Source: Platynereis dumerilii
Lineage: Eukaryota; Annelida; Polychaeta; Phyllodocida; Nereididae
Direction: 5' to 3'
Assembly (NCBI GenBank): GCA_026936325.1
Contig: JAPTHN010000003.1
Location: forward strand, 60,911,192 to 60,975,191
DNA length: 64,000 nt
Part shown: positions 57,922 to 64,000 of the stretch, piece after piece
Layout: each line of letters opens with the position of its first letter
Position numbering within the stretch: position 1 is the stretch's first letter
The notes under the pieces: generated by a model
The model's database searches: none
Told to the model about the DNA's origin: nothing
Seen by the model: the letters and a program-made list of their open reading frames with translations, nothing else
Position numbers and translations under genes: made by a program

Positions 57922-58526
57922 ATAGGCAGATACAGTGCCGCCTGTAAGTAAGTGAAACGCATAAAATGGTGCCATTGCATCAGTGCTAAACATCCTCAAC
58001 CAAACAGCTTGTGGAAGCATGAATTCTCATCTGATGAGAGGAAAACATATTGGGTCATATAGGCCGATATGTGAGGCATGTGGGATAACAATGGCAGCCA
58101 ATGTTCTTTGCTGTAGGCGGAGTTAGGTATGGGTCAATGTCTAGAGTGTCTCCAGTCATCATTTTTGTGACCTCTTGAGACGTCTGTTGATGGACTATAT
58201 TTGGACAATATAGACAGTCCAGAAATGATTAATTACTGTCTTTTCCAGGAGGGTTCAAATGGTAAACTTTTCATTAAAAAATTGTCTCCTTTAATGTCAT
58301 GCTGTATGGTATAGCAAAGTTCGTAGCCTTTCAGGTATTGCGTGGAATGACTTTCTTGTACATGACCTCAAATATTATGAAAAAAAATATGGTAACCCTC
58401 AAATAGTTTTACATATGCTTTCGAGAAACCATATTTTGGATAATTTGAACTAATTTGAAGAAATTCTATAGATCTCAGAAAGTTCATGAGTATTGAGCCA
58501 CCTTAAAATAACATAACAAGTCTTAC

Positions 58527-58586
58527 CTTGCAGAGCTGTGTACCTGGTTTCAGCTAAAGAATCCCATTAACACATCGCTTTATATA
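58527..58586 (-). promoter_or_regulatory. Peroxidase promoter (TATA box) and 5' untranslated exon
   Basis: Minus strand TATATAAAG at 58586-58578, then a non-coding exon ending CTCTGCAAG|gtaaga at 58527. The acceptor ctttacag at 57697 begins exon 2 with GACACCTGACAGG before the ATG at 57682. A TATA box about 30 nt before a short leader exon is consistent with a start near 58,550. Confidence 0.65.
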
Positions 58587-58589
58587 TCG

Positions 58590-59139
58590 TGGCATTAGCT
58601 AATTTGGCTCATTGTAACTCAGTCAATTTTAATTTATTTTTAAGAAGTATGTTCGAAAAGCCAATTAATCGGGAATTTTAAGCATTTATAAAATGTCAAT
58701 TACAAACCAATATGAGACAGATAAGAACAAATGCATTAAAAGATAGCAATAGTTTCAGTGCTTTTGGATATTTTTCAGTGCTCTTTAATTGATTTGGTGA
58801 TGGTTATATGTCTCAAGAAGTTTACAAATTGCTCTAGGCTTATTATATCTGTCTTTATCAATTGATGATTTCTTGTATGCAGGATGTCCAGCAAGGACTT
58901 ATCAATTGATGATACTGGAATCAATGGATTTTTTAACCATTTGTCTTATTCATTTTGATCAATTGTATGTGATTTGACCTAGGTCGTGGTAGTAAAATCT
59001 TTTGTTGAAAACTTTCCAACATCTGAGTTCAGGAAGTTCCGAACCATGAAGAATTGAAGATAGATTATTGTCCAAGTGCATTCATCTAAACTTTTGGTCT
59101 TCAGTGTATTCTCAAAAAAAAAAAATCGTTGTCCATCCA
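58590..59139. other. Upstream flank of the peroxidase gene
   Basis: AT-rich, no gene. Any enhancers are not recognisable by eye. Confidence 0.35.
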
Positions 59140-59360
59140 GTGTTGGAGTCCTCGAGGCCAGCCTCTTCCTCGAAGCCAGCCTCGTCTTCGAAGTCAGCCT
59201 CATCCTCGAGGCCAGCCTCATCCTTGAGGCCAGCCTCGAGGCCACATTTTGATGGCCTCCGCCTCGATCTCGGATGACCAACCCTTGGTCTTGGACTTGG
59301 TCTCAGACCGTCTGGCCTTGGATGTTTGTCCAAGAAATGTCCAAGGCCAGCCACATAAAT
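59140..59360. repeat. CTCGAGGCCAGC 15-bp minisatellite in a GAGGCC-rich repeat
   Basis: About six 15-bp units (TCCTCGAGGCCAGCC with variants) at 59,150-59,237. The flanks match 28,915-29,070 in reverse. Confidence 0.7.
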
Positions 59361-59706
59361 AAAGTGCACTTTGCTAGAACAGTCAAACTATTTTCCTGTC
59401 AATTACCGGTAAGTATAATTTTCAGTCAGTTTGCCTCATCTGTGGGATCCATTATCATACTAGAATCTGATAGAATCCTATTCTGCTTTTAAGACTAAAT
59501 ATATATTTGAGGCTGAGTGGCACTTTAGAATGTGGTGCCATTCTCTGTGATACCTAATGAAGTTATGAATCTGCAAAAGTACTAGATACTTTTTATTTTT
59601 CTTCACAAATTTAGGTGCTTTGACATTGAACACTGTTGCATGTAAAATTCTAGCATAATGATGGAAGTTTCAAAGTTTTTTTTTGCACTTAATGCAAGAT
59701 GGTTTA

Positions 59707-59733
59707 CAGATGATTTCATATTTGTAGACATAA
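59707..59733. mobile_element. Single arm of the 3613-3788 MITE
   Basis: CAGATGATTTCATATTTGTA after TA; no second arm follows. Confidence 0.55.
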
Positions 59734-60786
59734 TACATAATTTTTCCTGCAATTTTCATTGGTCAAGAGAAGGTATGACACCCGGTGACCCCCAATTGTA
59801 GGAGGGGCCACTGGGCCCAACTTATAAGAAGGGCACTCATGGGGTCCATGATCTGGACCATTCAGAATTTATGATTCTGGGGGGGGGGGGGGTTGGGGGT
59901 TCTGTAGGAACTTTCTGTCAAAAATGAATACCCCCTTTGGTTTCATGCTTATTTGTGCCTCTCATCCTCACATACATTCCAATGCGGCTTTTTAATAGGT
60001 CCCCTTTTCTTTTATAAAAATTTCATACCCCCTTAAGCATGTTGTGAGTAATAAGTGCCCCTTGAAACATGTGTTACATGTGTCCGTCGGGAAAAATTCA
60101 GATTCCCCCCATGTCTTAAATTCTATTTAGCCTGCTAGGCAAATAGATTTTGGACAAAAGGTAAAAATTAGTACTGCCCCTTGAGGCAAGTAGCACTCAG
60201 GTAAAACTCCCATCTCCCCCTCAACCCAGTCATAAATTCTGCATCGTCCCTTACTGATGTCATAGACAATGCTTTTGGTCAAGGCATAATAATTTAGTGT
60301 AAGGAGATGTGAAGCCATTCAGAGTCAGCATGAAACAATCAACAGTTGTACGCAGGAGTGTGAAATACAACAGTTCATGAAGAGATGGATTGTGGACTGC
60401 GGTTTGACATGTGTGAAACAACTGCCACAATACCAAGTTGGCCTTTGCAATATACTATTGGTCAAAATTATGACATAATTTTTCCAGCAAACATCATTCG
60501 CTTGAAGCAAGCTGAAAAAAAGTGACATGCAATGGGCAACTTGACCAATCACCTGGCAGGATTTTCTGATGTCAAATTTTGATCATCTCATGAAATTCAC
60601 AGCACTGATGCTTTTAATCTTTCAAGTGCAACCTGCATATCATAATACCATTATAAATTTTATTTTGACGTTTACATGACAATCCCAGGAGAGCAATTAA
60701 AATGGATCATTTGTTGAAAAACTAACAATTCTGAAGAGATGGAGACAGAGAGCCTTATCCAGAAATCTGGAATGAACCACCACCTA

Positions 60787-60976
60787 CACTCTGAAAAATG
60801 TCGGGACAAAATTGGTTTTTTAGATTCAAAATGGTTTTTTTGAAAAACCAAATTTCAATGCAAAACCAACATGGATTTTTAAAAAAATCCATGTTGGTTT
60901 TTTGCATTGAAATTTGGTTTTTCAAAAAACCATTTTGAATCTAAAAAACCAATTTTGTCTGAAATTTTTTAGAGTG
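60787..60976. mobile_element. Palindromic MITE family P1, copy 3
   Basis: 190 bp, TA flanks (60785-60786, 60977-60978), CACTCTGAAAAATGTC left end and inverted CACTCTAAAAAATTTC right end. Confidence 0.85.
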
Positions 60977-61261
60977 TAAATAAACCAAGAGAAATCAAAT
61001 GCCTTCAGGAAAGGTGCTCTAAGTATGTATTTTTTCACTTGCAGTGACACCAGCTTTCCGCAAGCCATCCAGAACAAAAGAATAAACTATGAAATATTTT
61101 GTCTTACTGTTGTAGGAAGAACACTTTTACTGGGAACTACACATTTCAATGATACATGCATCTGGAAACTCAGAAATTAGACCAACATCATTCGGATATC
61201 CTGTGTCCAAATGTGCTTGCTGTCATGCCTGCATGCTGTATCTCTGAAACATTTATTTCAG

Positions 61262-61575
61262 AATATTAAAGCTCTTTGCAGATTAGCTGTCTACTAGGAA
61301 AATTAATTTTCTTGTTTTTAACTTGCAAACTGGCTTTGCCACATCATTGACAGTTTTCTGTTGGTCTCTTAATCCTCTTATTTAATGAAGTACCTCAATG
61401 CATTAAATTAGTTTGTTTATTGTCACCTTTGCTTCTAGATATGATAAGCACTGATTATCAACTGATTAACCATAACTGACACAAACAAAGCATTTTTAAG
61501 CCAGTGACATCATACGACCAAGTTGAAAGTAGATTTTGAAACTGTTTGGACCGCTAATCCGCAAACAGCTCTAAT
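61262..61575. mobile_element. MITE family G1, copy 2
   Basis: AGCTCTTTGCAGATTAGCTG at the left and inverted AGCTGTTTGCGGATTAGCGG at the right. The body matches 30774-31077. Confidence 0.7.
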
Positions 61576-61737
61576 ATAAAAATTGATATAAGCCAAACCA
61601 TTATTTATGTGACACAATATGTCCCATAGTATTTAGAAGTTATTAAGCTGTCGTGGGACTAATCAATAAACATTTGGTAATATTTTTTACTATTTTGAAA
61701 TGTATCTAAATCTAAATTAATATTTTCTTAGCATGAG

Positions 61738-61800
61738 TGAGTGAGTGAGTCAGTTTTCTACGTCTCATCAGCACCTGAGTGGGCTATTTTGAGACAAACT
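61738..61800 (-). repeat. SINE 3' end with (ACTC)n tail, inverted
   Basis: GAGTGAGTGAGTCAGTTTTC then CTCATCAGCACCTGAGTGGG. Matches 53,000-53,042. Confidence 0.5.
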
Positions 61801-61904
61801 AGTTTTGTGTCAAGGTTCTTGATATGTCTGTGAGATGTGACGGGTGCTTTTTTATTGGTTGTCATTTTTCTCTTGTCTGTGCAAGGAAATTGTTGGTCTG
61901 TTGA

Positions 61905-62189
61905 GGGTCATTCCATGTCAGATCAACAAGTGGCTTCCACCACCCCGGTTGAGTATTAAGTGATTTATTGAGCAAAGAATGTAGTTGTGTTCAAAACGAT
62001 GCCTGAAAAACTAGTAAAATGAGTAATATTCGAACCTCAGCCAAATCATGAAAAATTGACCGATTGACCTGAAATTTTCAGGAAGTTTATCTTTTGAGAC
62101 ATCAAACAACATATAATATTTTCAGCCAATTCGCAGATGGGGTGGTGGACAATTTCTCTAAAATCTGATGATTTGACACGGAATGACCC
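61905..62189. mobile_element. MITE (GGGTCATTCCATGTCA ends)
   Basis: GGGTCATTCCATGTCA at 61905 and inverted GGGTCATTCCGTGTCA ending at 62189; TTGA on both sides (61901-61904, 62190-62193). Confidence 0.65.
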
Positions 62190-62195
62190 TTGAGC

Positions 62196-63110
62196 TGTCT
62201 CGATTAGATGTTTTGGGTGGTTTCTTGTACTCAGAAGAAAAATTGTCTTTCTTCTTGGGTTGTTGGAGTGACGTTTTTGTCCGTAGAGGGTAAGGCGAGG
62301 ATGGTTGACGTTGTTGTTGAATCTTTTAATGGGTGATGTGCATAAGTCAGATTCAGGATATTTCACAATTTCTCCTTTCTTTTGTCGGTTTGGTGAAAGT
62401 GTTGCCTGAGAGACATCCATGGAAAGGTTCTAATTAAGTTGAATCCTTCTCCGTGGTGACGAATGTAAAACTGGTCTGGCGTAATCTGCTTTTTGTTCAA
62501 TTTTGTTCATGTCCTGTTCAACTTTGCGCTTGGATTCAGGAAATGAACATCCTGTGTCAATCTGAAATGATACAATTTCTTTTTCTCTCTTGAAGACTTC
62601 AGAGTTGTGGCTAAATGCAGGGTGGTCCCCTCTACAATTGACACAATGTGAGGGCCTGAAGCATGGTCTGTCTCTCGTGTGAGTGTGATCTCTATCACCA
62701 CAATTGGCACAAATTGTAAACTGTCTACATGTTGTGCTGATATGTCTATACAATTGGCAATTGAAATAGCTTTTTGGGTTGGGAAGGAGTGGGCAAACTC
62801 TTTTCAAAAGCTACAGGAACCTTTTCTGGTAACTTGTTGTCTTTGAAGGTCAGTTTGATTAATTCATATCCATTTCATTGGAACAAATGTTTGAATTGGG
62901 TAATGCCAAGTTTTTGGAACCACTTCTCCAGTTGAGAGTCAGAGCATGTCTTGTTCTCTTTCGAGAAGATATGCCTTTGCCTGGTTCAATTGAGACTTTT
63001 GTATTTGCTATTGCTTTGACAAATGTCAATGTCTCTTTGTGTGTCATTCTGTGGTTGAATGAGGAACATTCCATTGACGCTATATTTTATCTGCTATTTC
63101 CAAGCCAAGC
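62196..63110 (-). pseudogene. LINE ORF1 (gag-like zinc-knuckle) fragment, degraded
   Basis: The minus-strand frame 62807-62430 has CCHC-type knuckles: TTCRQFTICANCGDRDHTHT, then CFRPSHCVNCRGDHPAFSH, the ORF1 pattern of Jockey-like non-LTR retrotransposons, followed by KRKVEQDMNKIEQKADY. The frame before it (63074-62859, SIEPGKGISSRKRT) and the frame after it (62420 onward, SPIKRFNNNVNHPRL) look like other parts of the same ORF out of frame, so at least two frame breaks are present. A piece of the preceding region, ITFKDNKLPEKVPVAF, is seen near 62,840 in a third frame. Probably an old copy. Confidence 0.6.
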
Positions 63111-63129
63111 ACAAGAGTCTCAAGGGTCA

Positions 63130-64000
63130 GTGATTCTCGGTCAGATCAGACGAGGTCGGCTCGTAGCGCTCTCCGAGTGTAGGAGTTGTTCACAATTTTA
63201 GCCAAAATTGGTAGAATCTGGGCGGCTGCATATTAGTGCTCTCCGGTCAGGCCAAACACATCAGCTGCTTTCCTGTTCTTGAATCGCCCCAGGTACTTAG
63301 CTACATGCTCCTCCGTTGTCAAGGATGGTTCTTTCTGCTTACAAGCTGCAGTTTTCTTGATGGCCTGGCAGTGGAGGTTCACCTTCGTAGTATGCCGGGA
63401 CTCCACATCAAAGTGGGGAAGAGCTGTGTCAGCTAGCATCTCAAAGTATGTTGCCCACCCATCTAACTGTGAAGAGTTTTCATCTGGGAAGATGATGTGT
63501 TGCGACATCTTGGAATGGCACCCACGCACGCTGTCTTCCGACCAACTTACAGAAAAGTTACCTGTCCTTGGATGAGGAATTTGCAATCTCATCTAGCCTT
63601 TCTCATCTGTCCAGGCCCCAGGGCAGTTAGTTGTCTCTGATGTGAACGTAGGGAGACCTTCAGTTCCTTAACTTCCTGGGCTAGTGGGTGGTTTGGGTCC
63701 TTATCGTGCTGCTTCCATAGATAGAAGTGATACTTGAGGTCCGCAATGATTGGTTTGATGGTGTCTGACCATGGGAATTTGCGGGGCTGTTTACGTTTCC
63801 TTTTATTTGGCGGTGGGTGGCATGCATCCACAGACTCCAGAACTATGTTATTCAGTCTTTCCACCAGGACATTTTTTGGTAGTTCCAGCCCTCCAATTTC
63901 AATGAGGCAGCTGAGCTTTTCCTCAGTCAGAGTTGCATATGTTTGCAGGTCAATTTTGTCCCAGCTTGATTTCCTTCTTGCTTGTGTTGTCTCACTTCCA
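63130..64000 (-). pseudogene. LINE ORF2 fragment (endonuclease-RT linker and start of RT), degraded
   Basis: Minus strand from the right edge: SSWDKIDLQTYATLTEEKL, then FPWSDTIKPIIADLKYHFYL, VKELKVSLRSHQRQLTALGP, ending in a stop at 63,589. A second frame continues LDGWATYFEMLADTALPHFD and FKNRKAADVFGLTGEH, the conserved start of LINE reverse transcriptase. A stop follows, then ILPILAKIVNNSYTRRAL in the same frame. So one frame break and one stop are visible. It continues past the window to the right. Orientation relative to the ORF1 fragment (ORF2 upstream of ORF1) shows these are two different insertions or a rearranged one. Confidence 0.65.

Noticed and set aside
58480-58515. End of another TTAA element (TTAAGGTGGCTCAATACTCA, inverted)
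   Set aside because: Resembles the stack 1 TTAA element end, but I found no partner end nearby.
62046-62420. Independent 124-codon gene
   Set aside because: Continues the degraded LINE ORF1 and runs into a MITE (61905-62189).

Overview
This is AT-rich nuclear DNA of an animal. The genes are split by GT-AG introns (two look GC-AG), one encodes an animal-type haem peroxidase, and the introns are packed with MITEs, foldback elements, SINE pieces, LINE remnants and TATC microsatellites. A marine invertebrate, perhaps a non-vertebrate deuterostome, would fit; the sequence alone does not settle the species.

Layout. Bases 1-12,000 hold two tandem minus-strand copies of a Sulfotransfer_3-type sulfotransferase gene. 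The right copy is complete in seven exons and predicts 397 residues. The left copy has exons 1-3 and runs off the window in exon 4. Exon 3 is almost identical between the copies while the rest has diverged. Bases 12,181-21,294 are a nested transposon stack: a motif-array element, inside it a TTAA-flanked element, inside that a 6.4 kb Harbinger element. From 58.6 kb back to 24.2 kb runs one minus-strand gene for a secreted animal haem peroxidase. All 19 coding exons join in phase to 785 residues, with a signal peptide, a Pro-Ile-rich N-terminal stretch and the haem and calcium residues in place. Its 8.7 kb intron between 37,791 and 46,492 holds a second stack: an outer TTA-flanked element carrying a second, different Harbinger element plus a Harbinger MITE. 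Bases 58.6-64 kb are repeats ending in two degraded LINE fragments.

Each Harbinger element carries two convergent intronless genes, a DDE transposase and a MADF/Myb-like DNA-binding partner. The most unusual observation is at the 3' ends of these four genes. Each stop codon is followed within 29-78 nt by a 6-bp stem with a UNUN tetraloop and, in at least three cases, ACCA, and then by a purine-rich AAAGAGC-like block. That is the layout of replication-dependent histone mRNA 3' ends (SLBP stem-loop plus U7 downstream element). No AATAAA was seen close by. If real, the transposon has adopted histone-type, non-polyadenylated, S-phase-linked mRNA processing. Other recurrent themes are DNA elements whose interior repeats one short motif many times, and several families of near-palindromic MITEs with TA duplications.
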